The notes under the pieces were generated by a model, which was not told where the DNA came from, ran no database searches, and was given only the letters and a program-made list of their open reading frames with translations. From Rubrivivax sp. (lineage in GTDB: Bacteria > Pseudomonadota > Gammaproteobacteria > Burkholderiales > Burkholderiaceae_C), in NCBI GenBank assembly GCA_030653385.1, contig JAURZM010000032.1:1-64000 (forward strand): a stretch of 64,000 nt of DNA, written 5' to 3'. Below are positions 20,286 to 33,057 of the stretch, piece after piece; position 1 is the stretch's first letter; the number at the start of each line of letters is the position of its first letter. Both the position numbers and the translations under genes were made by a program.

Positions 20286-21115
20286 GTGTTGTCCTGCACC
20301 AGCAGCGGGAACAGCGGGTGGTCCATCGGCGCCCCGGCCGGCAGTTCATCGGCCAGGCCCGGAAAGTCGGGCGACGTCTTCCAGCTGCGGGGTGCGTGCC
20401 GCATGTCGTCGCCCAGGAAGCGCAGCGAAAACACCCGGCGCCGGCGGCTGTTGTCGACCCCGGCGGCCGCATGCAGCGCCAGCATGTGGAAACACACCAC
20501 GTCGCCGGGTTCCAGCGCCCAGCCGATGATGTTGTGCCGGCTGCGGTCGGCTTTGATGTCGGGCAGGTCGGCCAGGCTGCCTTCGGGAAACCAGCGCGCC
20601 TGCTGGTCCATGAAGGTGCGTGGCATCAACCACGGCCCTTTGTGCGAGCCGGCGACAAATTCGAGCGTTGACACGCGGCTCACCGGGTCCACCGGAATCC
20701 AGAAGCTCGCGTTCTGCCAGCCGTCCACGTTGTAATAGGGCTGGTCCTGGTGCCAAGGGGTGGGCGAGCGTGTGCCGGGCTCCTTGGTCAGCATGTGGTC
20801 GTGGTACAGCCGGGCGGTGCGGCTGTTCATCAGCCGTGCGGCGGTGTGTGCCAGCGGGCTTTCGAAAATGAAGCGGTGGTAGTCGGCGTTGTGCTGCCAG
20901 TTGCAGAAGTCTTCGATGAAAAAGCCGGGGTCGTCGGGGCGGCTCGCGACGATGGCGCGTGGGCTGGGTGTGGCCAGGTTGCTGTCGATGCCCCGCCGGA
21001 GCAAGGCCACTTCGTCGGCATTCAGCAACTGGCGCAGGCACACCGCGCCATCGCGCTGGAACGCGGTGGCGATGTCGGGGGTGACGGCGGCACGCGCCCG
21101 GTCCAAGACCATCAT
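20282..21115 (-). CDS. Phytanoyl-CoA dioxygenase (PhyH)-family oxygenase inside hut operon
   Basis: A 277-residue protein of the Fe(II)/2-oxoglutarate PhyH family. The metal triad is visible as WHQD (His-x-Asp, near 140-142) and the distal His in FHMLALHAAAGVD (near 210-215), with Arg residues further on for 2-oxoglutarate (RRRRVFSLRF). It lies between hutC and hutD with ATGA overlaps on both sides, so it is an integral operon member. Hypothesis: it oxidises an imidazole compound that feeds the pathway, for example by demethylating N-methylhistidine. The sequence alone does not show the substrate. A second in-frame ATG at 21112 is equally usable. Confidence 0.85.
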   Translation of the reverse strand: MMVLDRARAAVTPDIATAFQRDGAVCLRQLLNADEVALLRRGIDSNLATPSPRAIVASRPDDPGFFIEDFCNWQHNADYHRFIFESPLAHTAARLMNSRTARLYHDHMLTKEPGTRSPTPWHQDQPYYNVDGWQNASFWIPVDPVSRVSTLEFVAGSHKGPWLMPRTFMDQQARWFPEGSLADLPDIKADRSRHNIIGWALEPGDVVCFHMLALHAAAGVDNSRRRRVFSLRFLGDDMRHAPRSWKTSPDFPGLADELPAGAPMDHPLFPLLVQDNT

Positions 21116-21837
21116 GGCTGGAATTCCCCTTGCAGGCTGTAGCGCGTGCCGGGGTGCACCAGGCGCGCGATGGTGATGGGCGCCTCGCGCGTGAAGGTGC
21201 GGCGCACCACCACCAGGCAGGGCAGGTCTTCACCCACGCCCAGCAGCCGCGCTTCCTGCCGCGTGGGCCGTGCAGCTTCGATGCTGTACTGCGCGCGCCA
21301 CAGCGCCGTGGTCTCGAACAGCACGTGCGTGGGCGTGGTCTGCGTGAAGTCGGCCTGCAGGTAGGCCGGTGCAGCCGCCGGGTTGACGTAGCGGTCTTCA
21401 CACTGCAGCGGCACGCCGTTTTCCAGGTGCACGATGAGCGTGTGGAAGACACGGTCGCCGGCGTTCACGCCCAGCTGCGCCGCGAGCGCTGCCGGTGCAG
21501 GCTCGGCACGCTGCAGGTGCACCTGCGCTTCGTGCTGGTGCCCGCGGCCGACGATTTCTTCGTGCAGGTCATTGATGGTCAGCGTGCTGCTCACCTTGTG
21601 CAGCTCGGCAGCGAAGGTGCCCACGCCCTGGGTGCGCTGCACCAGGCCTTCGGCTTGCAGTTCACGCAGCGCGCGGTTCACCGTCATGCGGCTGACGCCG
21701 AACGCGGCCACCAGTTCGGCTTCTGATGGCATCAAGGCGCCGGGCTGCCAGCGCCCAGCAGCAAGGCCGTCTTTCAGGTGCTGCTTGATGCGGGTGTAGG
21801 GCGCACCCGCCGTGTTGCGGGACTTGGGGGAAACCAT
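21112..21837 (-). CDS. hutC: Histidine utilization repressor, GntR family
   Basis: A 241-residue GntR/HutC-type repressor. The N-terminal winged helix ([18 protein letters not shown] ... [19 protein letters not shown]) is followed by a UTRA ligand domain (about 90-235); urocanate is the known inducer in this family. ATG at 21837 begins the standard domain; the 808-residue frame extending through hutU is an antisense shadow. It heads the leftward hut operon and probably represses both directions through the palindrome at 21861. Confidence 0.95.
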   Translation of the reverse strand: MVSPKSRNTAGAPYTRIKQHLKDGLAAGRWQPGALMPSEAELVAAFGVSRMTVNRALRELQAEGLVQRTQGVGTFAAELHKVSSTLTINDLHEEIVGRGHQHEAQVHLQRAEPAPAALAAQLGVNAGDRVFHTLIVHLENGVPLQCEDRYVNPAAAPAYLQADFTQTTPTHVLFETTALWRAQYSIEAARPTRQEARLLGVGEDLPCLVVVRRTFTREAPITIARLVHPGTRYSLQGEFQP

Positions 21838-21860
21838 GGCATCGATGCTACTTGCATAGG

Positions 21861-21874
21861 CTTGTCTAGACAAG
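21861..21874. promoter_or_regulatory. Probable HutC operator
   Basis: CTTGTCTAGACAAG is a perfect 14-bp palindrome in the 69-base gap between hutC and hutU. It agrees with the CTTGT-N4-ACAAG form recalled for HutC sites. Located 24 bases before hutC and 33 before hutU, it could block both divergent promoters. A nearby CTTGCATAGG (21851-21860) may be a degenerate half-site. Confidence 0.85.
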
Positions 21875-21906
21875 TAAAGTGTGCCCTCGAAAACCCGGAG
21901 CCCGCC

Positions 21907-23613
<1,707 letters not shown>

Positions 23614-23631
23614 TGGGCGGGCTGCGGACCA

Positions 23632-23721
23632 CCCTCACCCCAACCCTCTCCCGCTGGCGGGAGAGGGAGCAATGCAGTGTCTTGCCCCCTCTCCCGCTCG
23701 CGGGAGAGGGCCGGGGTGAGG
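23632..23721. repeat. Composite inverted-repeat element between hutU and hutH
   Basis: Two CCCTCTCCCGC/GCGGGAGAGGG hairpins (around 23645-23668 and 23687-23710) are mirrored. The left begins CCCTCACCCCAA and the right ends CCGGGGTGAGGG, so the whole 90 bases form a large imperfect palindrome around a short AATGCAGTG centre. Similar single hairpins occur at 33.0 and 37.9 kb. In the hutU-hutH gap it could attenuate or stabilise the transcript. Confidence 0.8.
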
Positions 23722-23731
23722 GGGCTGTTTG

Positions 23732-25270
23732 ATGCTGCTGCGCCCAGGACAGATCACGCTGGACGAACTGCAGGCCATCCACGCCGGGGGCCAGCCGCTG
23801 GTGATGGACCCGCAGGCGCTGCCCGGCATCCAGGCCAGCGCCGCCGTCGTGCGCCGTGCGGCTGAAGGCAGCGAGCCGGTCTATGGCGTCAACACCGGCT
23901 TCGGCAAGCTGGCCAGCACACGCATCAGCGAAGCCGACCTGGCCACGCTGCAGCTGAACCTGATCCGCAGCCACAGCGTCGGGGTGGGCGAGCCGCTGGC
24001 GCCGGCTGTGGTGCGGCTGATGCTGGCCATCAAGGCAGCGAGCCTGGCGCGTGGGCACAGCGGTGTGCGGCCGGTGGTCATCGACACGCTGCTGGCGGTG
24101 CACAACGCCGGGCTGATTCCCTTTGTGCCTTCACAAGGTTCGGTGGGTGCATCGGGCGACCTGGCCCCGCTGTCGCACATGACGCTGGCGTTGATGGGCG
24201 AAGGCGACTTCCTGGTCGACGGTGTCCGGCAGCCGGCAGCCGCCGTGCTGCAGGCCAGGAAGATCGCGCCGCTGCAACTGCAGGCCAAAGAAGGCCTGGC
24301 GCTGATCAACGGCACGCAGACCAGCACCGCGCTGGCGCTGCATGCGCTGTTTGCGTTCGAGCCGGTGCTGGAATCGGCGCTGGTCATCGGCGCGCTGACG
24401 GTGGATGCGGCGCGTGGCAGCGACGGCCCCTTCGACCCGCGCATCCACGCGCTGCGCGGCCAGCCGGGGCAGATCGACGTGGCCGAGTACTACCGCGCGC
24501 TGCTGCAAGGCAGCGCCATCCGCGCCAGTCACGAAGAAGGCGACGACCGGGTGCAGGACCCGTACTGCCTGCGCTGTCAGCCGCAGGTGGTGGGCGCCTG
24601 CCTGGACCAGATGCGGCACGCCGCGCTGGTGCTGCTGCGCGAAGCCAATGCGGTGACCGACAACCCGCTGGTCTTTTCCGAAGACGGCGCCATGATCTCC
24701 GGCGGCAACTTCCACGCCGAACCCGTGGCCCTGGCCGCCGACGCGATGGCCTGCGCGATTGCCGAAGTGGGCGCCATTGCCGAACGCCGCATCGCCATGC
24801 TCATCGACAGCGGTGTGTCGCGCCTGCCGCCTTTCCTGACGCCGAACGCGGGCCTGAACAGCGGCTTCATGATCGCACACGTCACGGCCGCGTCGCTGGC
24901 CAGCGAAAACAAGTCGCTGGCGCATCCGGCCAGCGTCGACAGCCTGCCCACCAGCGCCAACCAGGAAGACCATGTGTCCATGGCCACCTTCGCGGCGCGG
25001 CGCCTGCAGCCGATGATCGACAACGTCGCGCACATCCTGGGCATCGAATTGCTGGCCGCGTCGCAAGGCATCGACTTCCTGCGCCCGCTGCAGAGCTCGG
25101 CGCCGCTGGAGCAGGTGCACACCACCTTGCGTGCCTTGTGCCCCGCGATGATGCAGGACCGCTACCTGGCGCCCGATATCGAAGCAGCCAGCGCACTGGT
25201 GCGTGGCGGTGAGCTGGCGCGCATCTTGCGCACGCTGCCCGCACTGCCCGCGCTGTGGATTCCCGTCTGA
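23732..25270 (+). CDS. hutH: Histidine ammonia-lyase
   Basis: A 512-residue enzyme that converts L-histidine to trans-urocanate and ammonia. The Ala-Ser-Gly triad that cyclises into the MIO prosthetic group is at 140-142 within [12 protein letters not shown]. Other family features are [10 protein letters not shown] (51-60) and [12 protein letters not shown] at 23732 is used; a TTG precedes it by one codon. Unusually the gene is separated from hutU by the 118-base repeat-filled gap, while an ABC importer follows after 43 bases. Confidence 0.97.
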   Translation: MLLRPGQITLDELQAIHAGGQPLVMDPQALPGIQASAAVVRRAAEGSEPVYGVNTGFGKLASTRISEADLATLQLNLIRSHSVGVGEPLAPAVVRLMLAIKAASLARGHSGVRPVVIDTLLAVHNAGLIPFVPSQGSVGASGDLAPLSHMTLALMGEGDFLVDGVRQPAAAVLQARKIAPLQLQAKEGLALINGTQTSTALALHALFAFEPVLESALVIGALTVDAARGSDGPFDPRIHALRGQPGQIDVAEYYRALLQGSAIRASHEEGDDRVQDPYCLRCQPQVVGACLDQMRHAALVLLREANAVTDNPLVFSEDGAMISGGNFHAEPVALAADAMACAIAEVGAIAERRIAMLIDSGVSRLPPFLTPNAGLNSGFMIAHVTAASLASENKSLAHPASVDSLPTSANQEDHVSMATFAARRLQPMIDNVAHILGIELLAASQGIDFLRPLQSSAPLEQVHTTLRALCPAMMQDRYLAPDIEAASALVRGGELARILRTLPALPALWIPV

Positions 25271-25313
25271 ACCCCGCAAGCTGTTTCCCATCACCCACCC
25301 CCGAGGAGAACCC

Positions 25314-26270
25314 ATGAAAAAGTCGTTGATCGCTGGCCTGACCACCGCCGCCGCACTGGCCCTGACCGGCACCGCCCACGCGCAGGACACCAAGGTGACC
25401 ATCGGCATCAGCGGCTGGACGGGTTTTGCCCCGCTGACGCTGGCCCTGCAGGCCGGCCTGTTCAAGAAGCAGGGCCTGGACGTCACCATCAAGAAGATTC
25501 CGCAGGCCACGCGCCACTTGGCCATTGCCAGCGGTGACATCCAGTGCGCCGCCACCACGGTGGAAACGTGGGTCGTCTGGAATGCCAACGGGGTTGCCAC
25601 GACGCAGATCTTCCAGCTGGACAAGAGCTATGGCGCCGACGGCATGGTGGTCAAGCCCGGCATCAACAGCATCAAGGACCTGAAGGGCAAGACCGTGGCC
25701 GCCGACGCCCCCGGCACCGCGCCTTACTTCGGCCTGGCCTGGATGCTGGCCAAGAACGGTCTGTCCATCAAGGACGTGAAGGTTGTCAACCTGTCACCGC
25801 AAGCCGCCGCCAACGCCATGATCGCCGGCACCGACGGCATCGACGCAGCCATGACCTACGAACCCTACCTGGGTGCGGTGCGTGCCAAGCCCGAAGCCGG
25901 CAAGATCATCGCCACCACGCTGGACTACCCGATGGTGATGGACACCTTCGGCTGCACGCCCAAGTTCCTGGCCGACAACGCCAAGGCCGCACAGGGCCTG
26001 ACGAATGCCTATTTCGAAGCGCTGGACATGATCAAGGCCGACCCGAAGAAAAGCTTCGAGATCATGGGCGCCGACGTCAAGCAGACCGGCGAAGCCTTTG
26101 AGAAGAGCCAGGCCTACCTGCGCTGGCAGGACAAGGCCGCGAACCAGAAGTTCTTCGCGGGTGAACATGCCGCTTTCAGCAAGGAAGCCGCCGACCTGCT
26201 GCTGGCCGCCGGCATCATTCGGCAGATCCCCGACCTGTCCAAGCTGGCTGACGCCCGTTTCGTCAAGTGA
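25314..26270 (+). CDS. ABC importer periplasmic binding protein (SsuA/TauA/NMT1 type)
   Basis: A 318-residue secreted binding protein. The signal peptide is MKKSLIAGLTTAAALALTG ... AHA, with cleavage before QDTKVTI. The mature part resembles the NMT1/SsuA-TauA family (GISGWTGFAPLTLALQAGLF, then KTVAADAPGTAPYFGLAWML). ATG at 25314 has a good GAGGAGAA site; the longer frame starting inside hutH is discarded. With the permease and ATPase that follow it forms an importer. Its position after hutH suggests histidine, urocanate or a related imidazole as substrate, which is an inference from context. Confidence 0.9.
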   Translation: MKKSLIAGLTTAAALALTGTAHAQDTKVTIGISGWTGFAPLTLALQAGLFKKQGLDVTIKKIPQATRHLAIASGDIQCAATTVETWVVWNANGVATTQIFQLDKSYGADGMVVKPGINSIKDLKGKTVAADAPGTAPYFGLAWMLAKNGLSIKDVKVVNLSPQAAANAMIAGTDGIDAAMTYEPYLGAVRAKPEAGKIIATTLDYPMVMDTFGCTPKFLADNAKAAQGLTNAYFEALDMIKADPKKSFEIMGADVKQTGEAFEKSQAYLRWQDKAANQKFFAGEHAAFSKEAADLLLAAGIIRQIPDLSKLADARFVK

Positions 26271-27046
26271 GGCCCCTCACGCCCGTTGCGCCACGCACGC
26301 GTGCCGTGCTGGGCGTGAGCTTCTTCGTGCTGTTCGTGGCGGTCTGGTCGGCCGTCACCTTCGGCGGCCTGGTGCCGAAGATCTTCCTGGCCGACCCGCT
26401 GCAGATGCTGCGCTCGGGCTGGGTGCTGATGACCGAGATGGACTTCGCGCACGACATCGGCATGACGATGTGGCGTGTCATCGGCGGCTTCCTGATTGCC
26501 GCTGCGCTGGCCCTGCCGTTGGGCGTGATGATGGGCGCCTACAAACCCGTGGAAGCCTTTTTCGAGCCCTTCGTCAGCTTTGCGCGTTACCTGCCGGCCA
26601 GTGCCTTCATCCCGCTGCTCATCTTGTGGGCCGGCATCGGTGAAGCGCAGAAGCTGGCGCTCATCTTCATCGGCAGTTTTTTCCAGCTGGTGCTGATGAT
26701 CGCGGTGACCGTGGGCAACACACGCCGTGACCTGGTGGAAGCCGCCTACACGCTGGGCAGCAGCGACAGCAGCCTGGTGCGGCGGGTGCTGATCCCGGGT
26801 GCTGCGCCCGAGATTGCCGAGACGCTGCGCATGGTGCTGGGCTGGGCCTGGACCTACGTCATCGTGGCCGAACTCATCGGTGCGTCCAGCGGCATCGGCC
26901 ACATGATCACCGACAGCCAGTCGCTGCTGGCCACCGACCAGATCATCTTCGGCATCATCGTCATCGGCCTCATCGGGCTGGCCAGCGACCTGCTGTTCAA
27001 ATGGGCGAACAGGCGACTCTTTCCCTGGGCGCAACTGGGCCGTTGA
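26267..27046 (+). CDS. ABC importer permease (SsuC/TauC type)
   Basis: A 259-residue inner-membrane permease with about six helices. The EAA loop reads EAAYTLGSSDSSLVRRVLIPGAAPEI, the contact site for the ATPase. GTG at 26267 overlaps the stop of the binding-protein gene (GTGA). It is part of the hut-linked importer. Confidence 0.92.
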   Translation: MRPLTPVAPRTRAVLGVSFFVLFVAVWSAVTFGGLVPKIFLADPLQMLRSGWVLMTEMDFAHDIGMTMWRVIGGFLIAAALALPLGVMMGAYKPVEAFFEPFVSFARYLPASAFIPLLILWAGIGEAQKLALIFIGSFFQLVLMIAVTVGNTRRDLVEAAYTLGSSDSSLVRRVLIPGAAPEIAETLRMVLGWAWTYVIVAELIGASSGIGHMITDSQSLLATDQIIFGIIVIGLIGLASDLLFKWANRRLFPWAQLGR

Positions 27047-27050
27047 ACGC

Positions 27051-27836
27051 ATGAACAAGTTCATCCTTCAAGTGCGCGGCGTCGAGCGCCGGTTCGACAA
27101 CACACTGGCGCTGCAGGCCACCGACATCGACATCGCCGAAAACGAATTCATCACCATCCTGGGCCCCAGCGGCTGCGGCAAGAGCACGCTGCTGCGCATC
27201 GTGGCCGGCCTGGACACGCAGACCGCCGGCGAGGTGTTGTTGGACGGCCAGCGCATCAGCGGCCCAGGTGCTGACCGCGGCATGGTGTTCCAGAGCTACA
27301 CGCTCTTCCCCTGGCTCACGGTGTTGGAAAACGTCTGTTTCGGTTTGCGCGAACGCGGTTTGCCGCGTCAGCAGCAACTGGACATCGCCCACGACTTCCT
27401 GGCCAAGGTGGGCCTGAAGGGTTTTGCCAAGCACTACCCCAAACAGCTGTCGGGTGGCATGCAGCAGCGCACCGCGCTGGCCCGTGCGCTGGCCAACCAG
27501 CCGCGCATGCTGCTGATGGACGAACCCTTCGGCGCGCTGGACCACCAGACCCGCGAACTGATGCAGGAACTGCTGCTGGGCATCTGGGAGGCCGAGCGCA
27601 AGACCGTGCTGTTCGTCACCCACGACATCGACGAAGCCGTGTTCATGGGCAGCCGCGTCGTGGTGATGAGCGCCAGGCCGGGCCGCATCAAGCTGGATCG
27701 CACGGTGCCGCTTGCGCACCCGCGCCACTACTCGGTGAAGACCACGGCGCCCTTCAGCGAACTGAAGTCCGAACTGACCGAGGCCGTGCGGGTGGAAGTG
27801 CTGGCGGCACAGGCGGCCAGCGCAGCCGCAGCTTGA
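27051..27836 (+). CDS. ABC importer ATPase (SsuB/TauB type)
   Basis: A 261-residue nucleotide-binding subunit: Walker A GPSGCGKST (near 39-47), Q-loop VFQSYTLFPW, signature LSGGMQQR, Walker B MLLMDEPFGALD and switch His in VTHDIDEA. It starts four bases after the permease stop. This class normally powers uptake of sulfonates, nitrate, taurine or small heterocycles. It ends the rightward hut unit. Confidence 0.94.
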   Translation: MNKFILQVRGVERRFDNTLALQATDIDIAENEFITILGPSGCGKSTLLRIVAGLDTQTAGEVLLDGQRISGPGADRGMVFQSYTLFPWLTVLENVCFGLRERGLPRQQQLDIAHDFLAKVGLKGFAKHYPKQLSGGMQQRTALARALANQPRMLLMDEPFGALDHQTRELMQELLLGIWEAERKTVLFVTHDIDEAVFMGSRVVVMSARPGRIKLDRTVPLAHPRHYSVKTTAPFSELKSELTEAVRVEVLAAQAASAAAA

Positions 27837-27861
27837 ATCTGCGCGCCGCGGTGCACGGCCC

Positions 27862-28539
27862 TCAGCCGCGCCGGTAAACCAGCCAGTGGCCCCGGTAGGC
27901 CGCTCGGGTGGCCGTGGCGGCGGTGTGGATGCGTTCGTCGTTGAGCGAGTAGCCCTGGTCCTGCATGCGGTGGTTGAAGGCCACTCGGTTGCCGCGGTTG
28001 GGGTCGACGATCCACACCTCGGATTGCGGCTCGGCGTGGCGGCCGATGAATGCCGCCAGCAACTGGCTGGCCGTGCGGTCGTAGAGCACGTCGCTGCCGA
28101 TGACCAGGCCAAACAGGCCGTGCACCTGCATCAGCCCTGGCGCTGAAACATCGGCCCAGTCACCCAGACCGTACGGCATCGCTGGCAGGCCGTTGAGCCG
28201 CAGGTTTTCGGCCAGAAAGGCGGCGGCCAGCGGGTGGCAGTCGCTGGCCGTGATGTCGGCGCCGCGCCGATGGCCCACCAGGCTGGCCAGGCCCAGGCCG
28301 CAGCCCACCTCCAGGATGCGTTCGCCGGTTGTCACCGGCCGCAGCGCCAGGCGTTCGGCCAGCAGCAGACCCGAAGGCCACAGCAAGCCGAAGATGGGCC
28401 AGGCGGCCGAAGAAATGCCGGCTTTCTGCGCTACACCCTGGGGGTCGCTGAACTGCTGGCGGTCGAGCAGCGAGCGGATCTGCAGGCAGGCCACGCCGGC
28501 AATGGCGATGGACTGGTGTTGGGTCAGGTAACCGGGCAT
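27862..28539 (-). CDS. SAM-dependent methyltransferase (Methyltransf_16-like)
   Basis: A 225-residue Rossmann-fold methyltransferase. The SAM motif is ILEVGCGLGLASLVG (near 74-88), followed by ITASDCHPLAAAFL. WPSGLLLAERL just before motif I, and IGSDVLYDRTA after it, are typical of the METTL/Methyltransf_16 group, which often methylate protein lysines. The target is unknown. It is convergent with the importer ATPase. Confidence 0.85.
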   Translation of the reverse strand: MPGYLTQHQSIAIAGVACLQIRSLLDRQQFSDPQGVAQKAGISSAAWPIFGLLWPSGLLLAERLALRPVTTGERILEVGCGLGLASLVGHRRGADITASDCHPLAAAFLAENLRLNGLPAMPYGLGDWADVSAPGLMQVHGLFGLVIGSDVLYDRTASQLLAAFIGRHAEPQSEVWIVDPNRGNRVAFNHRMQDQGYSLNDERIHTAATATRAAYRGHWLVYRRG

Positions 28540-28632
28540 GGCGCTTGGGCGCGTAGCCGGTTCATCGGGCGCGGACAGTGTCTTGGACGTTTCAGTATGC
28601 GCGTCGCTTGACAGCGCAGGGGCAAAAGGCTT

Positions 28633-28656
28633 TTAATTTACCAACAGGTTAATTAA
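28633..28656. promoter_or_regulatory. Likely ArsR-type operator
   Basis: TTAATTTACC-AACA-GGTTAATTAA is a near-perfect inverted repeat (one mismatch), strikingly AT-rich, ending 23 bases before the ArsR start codon. Its position and form fit autoregulation by the ArsR-family protein. Confidence 0.7.
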
Positions 28657-28679
28657 AGACCGCAGCGCGATCCCGTTCC

Positions 28680-29024
28680 ATGCACGCCGACCCCCTGAGC
28701 ACCACCTTCGCCGCCTTGGCCGACCCCACGCGGCGCGCCATCCTGGCCCGCCTGGCCCAAGGCGAAACCACGGTCAGCGACCTGGCGCAGCCCTTCGACA
28801 TCAGCGCCCCGGCCGTCACCAAGCACCTGAAGGTGCTGCAGCGCGCGGGGCTCATCACCCAGGGACGCGACCGCCAGTTCAGGCCCTGCCGCATCGAAGC
28901 CGCGCCGCTGAAAGAAGCGGCCGACTGGGCGCTGCAGGTCCGCCAGTTGTGGGAAGAGCGGCTGGACCGACTCGACCTGTTCCTCAAAGACCTGCAAACC
29001 CAGGAGCCCGACCGTGAGCCTTAG
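28680..29024 (+). CDS. ArsR-family transcriptional regulator
   Basis: A 114-residue winged-helix protein (FAALADPTRRAILARLAQGETTVSDLAQPF, then the recognition helix SAPAVTKHLKVLQRAGLI). It lacks the Cys pairs used by metal-sensing ArsR proteins and belongs to the group normally paired with AHSA1-domain proteins. It overlaps the downstream AHSA1 gene by 11 bases and probably represses the operon through the palindrome at 28633. Confidence 0.93.
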   Translation: MHADPLSTTFAALADPTRRAILARLAQGETTVSDLAQPFDISAPAVTKHLKVLQRAGLITQGRDRQFRPCRIEAAPLKEAADWALQVRQLWEERLDRLDLFLKDLQTQEPDREP

Positions 29025-29499
29025 CTTTACCCCCACCACGCAGGTGTCGCTGGACATCGCCCCGCACGAGATCCTGACCACCCGCTGGCTGGCCGCGCCG
29101 CCCGACAAGGTCTGGCTGGCCTTCACGACCCGCGGCCAGGTCGAACAGTGGTGGGGCCCGGCGGGCTTCACCACCACGACCGCAGAGATGGACGTGCGGC
29201 CCGGCGGCGTGTGGCGCCACACCATGCACGGCCCCGACGGGCGCGACTGGCCCAACCGCGTGCTCTACACCCGTGTCGAAGCGCCCCACCGGCTGGAATG
29301 GGCGCACGACGACGACAGCGGCGGCGAACCCCTGTTTCGCTGCAGCGTCACCCTGCAGGCCCAGGATGGCGGCACCGCACTGACCTTGCGCCACACCTTC
29401 GCCAGCGGCGCGGCGCGCGACGCGAACCTGGCCATCTCTGGCGCGGTGCAGGGTGCCATCGACACCACGAACCGGCTGGCGCACCATCTGGCGCTGTGA
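29014..29499 (+). CDS. AHSA1/SRPBCC domain protein
   Basis: A 161-residue protein of the START/SRPBCC helix-grip fold, AHSA1 branch (WLAAPPDKVWLAFTTRGQVEQWWGP, then GGVWRHTMHGPDG). These proteins bind hydrophobic small molecules; bacterial members are usually uncharacterised. It starts with GTG at 29014 inside the end of the ArsR gene, so it is translationally coupled to it. Confidence 0.9.
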   Translation: MSLSFTPTTQVSLDIAPHEILTTRWLAAPPDKVWLAFTTRGQVEQWWGPAGFTTTTAEMDVRPGGVWRHTMHGPDGRDWPNRVLYTRVEAPHRLEWAHDDDSGGEPLFRCSVTLQAQDGGTALTLRHTFASGAARDANLAISGAVQGAIDTTNRLAHHLAL

Positions 29500-29525
29500 T
29501 CAACGGCTCAGCGAAGGAGACCAAC

Positions 29526-29972
29526 ATGGCCCGTGTCAGCACTTATCTGAACTTCCCCGGCAACACCGAAGAGGCCTTCAACTTCTACCGCTCGGTCTTC
29601 GGTGGCAGCTTCAACGGCCCCATCCACCGCTTCGGCGACATGCCCGCTTCCCCTGGCCAGCCCCCGATGGGCGAAACCGAGAAGCAGATGGTCATGCACA
29701 TGGAACTGCCCGTGCTGGGTGGCCATGTGCTGATGGGCACCGACGCGCCCGAGTCGATGGGGTTCAGGTGCCAGGGCGGCAGCAACACCTACCTGAACCT
29801 GGAACCCGACAGCCGCGCCGAAGCGGACCGCCTGTTCAACGGCCTCAGTGCCGGTGGCAAGGTGGAAATGCCGATGCAGGACATGTTCTGGGGCGCCTAC
29901 TTCGGCAGCTTCACCGACCGCTTCGGCATCAACTGGATGGTCAACTTCTCGACCGCGCCAGCGCAGGCTTGA
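29526..29972 (+). CDS. VOC-family protein (PhnB/glyoxalase-like)
   Basis: A 148-residue protein of the vicinal oxygen chelate fold, PhnB-like (STYLNFPGNTEEAFNFYRSVFGG ... MFWGAYFGSFTDRFGINWMVN). Metal-binding activity is uncertain. ATG at 29526 follows AAGGAG. It is third in the ArsR-AHSA1-VOC operon, a recurrent trio that I would guess deals with a toxic organic compound. Confidence 0.9.
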   Translation: MARVSTYLNFPGNTEEAFNFYRSVFGGSFNGPIHRFGDMPASPGQPPMGETEKQMVMHMELPVLGGHVLMGTDAPESMGFRCQGGSNTYLNLEPDSRAEADRLFNGLSAGGKVEMPMQDMFWGAYFGSFTDRFGINWMVNFSTAPAQA

Positions 29973-30043
29973 ACCTCGGCGTCACCGGTTGCGCCACCCG
30001 GTGGCCCAGCGCTGCTGAAGTTCGTTGGCCACACAATGGCCGC

Positions 30044-32957
<2,914 letters not shown>

Positions 32958-32992
32958 GGGCGGAAGAACCTGTTTCTCGGTGTCTTTTTTTG

Positions 32993-33020
32993 CTCCCTCT
33001 CCCGCTGGCGGGAGAGGGAG
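32993..33020. repeat. CTCCCTCTCCCGC/GCGGGAGAGGGAG hairpin
   Basis: A perfect inverted repeat between the convergent argG and FHA-GGDEF genes, with TTTTTTT at 32984-32990 on its left. For leftward transcription it is preceded, not followed, by useful T-runs, so a bidirectional terminator role is uncertain. Same family as the elements at 23.6 and 37.9 kb. Confidence 0.75.
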
Positions 33021-33057
33021 TCAGTCCGAAAACCTGCGAGGCCCCAGGAACCGAAGC

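Noticed and set aside
23632..23721. Possible CRISPR array
   Set aside because: Two mirrored hairpins with one 17-base spacer, no regular spacers and no cas genes. It is an intergenic palindromic element.
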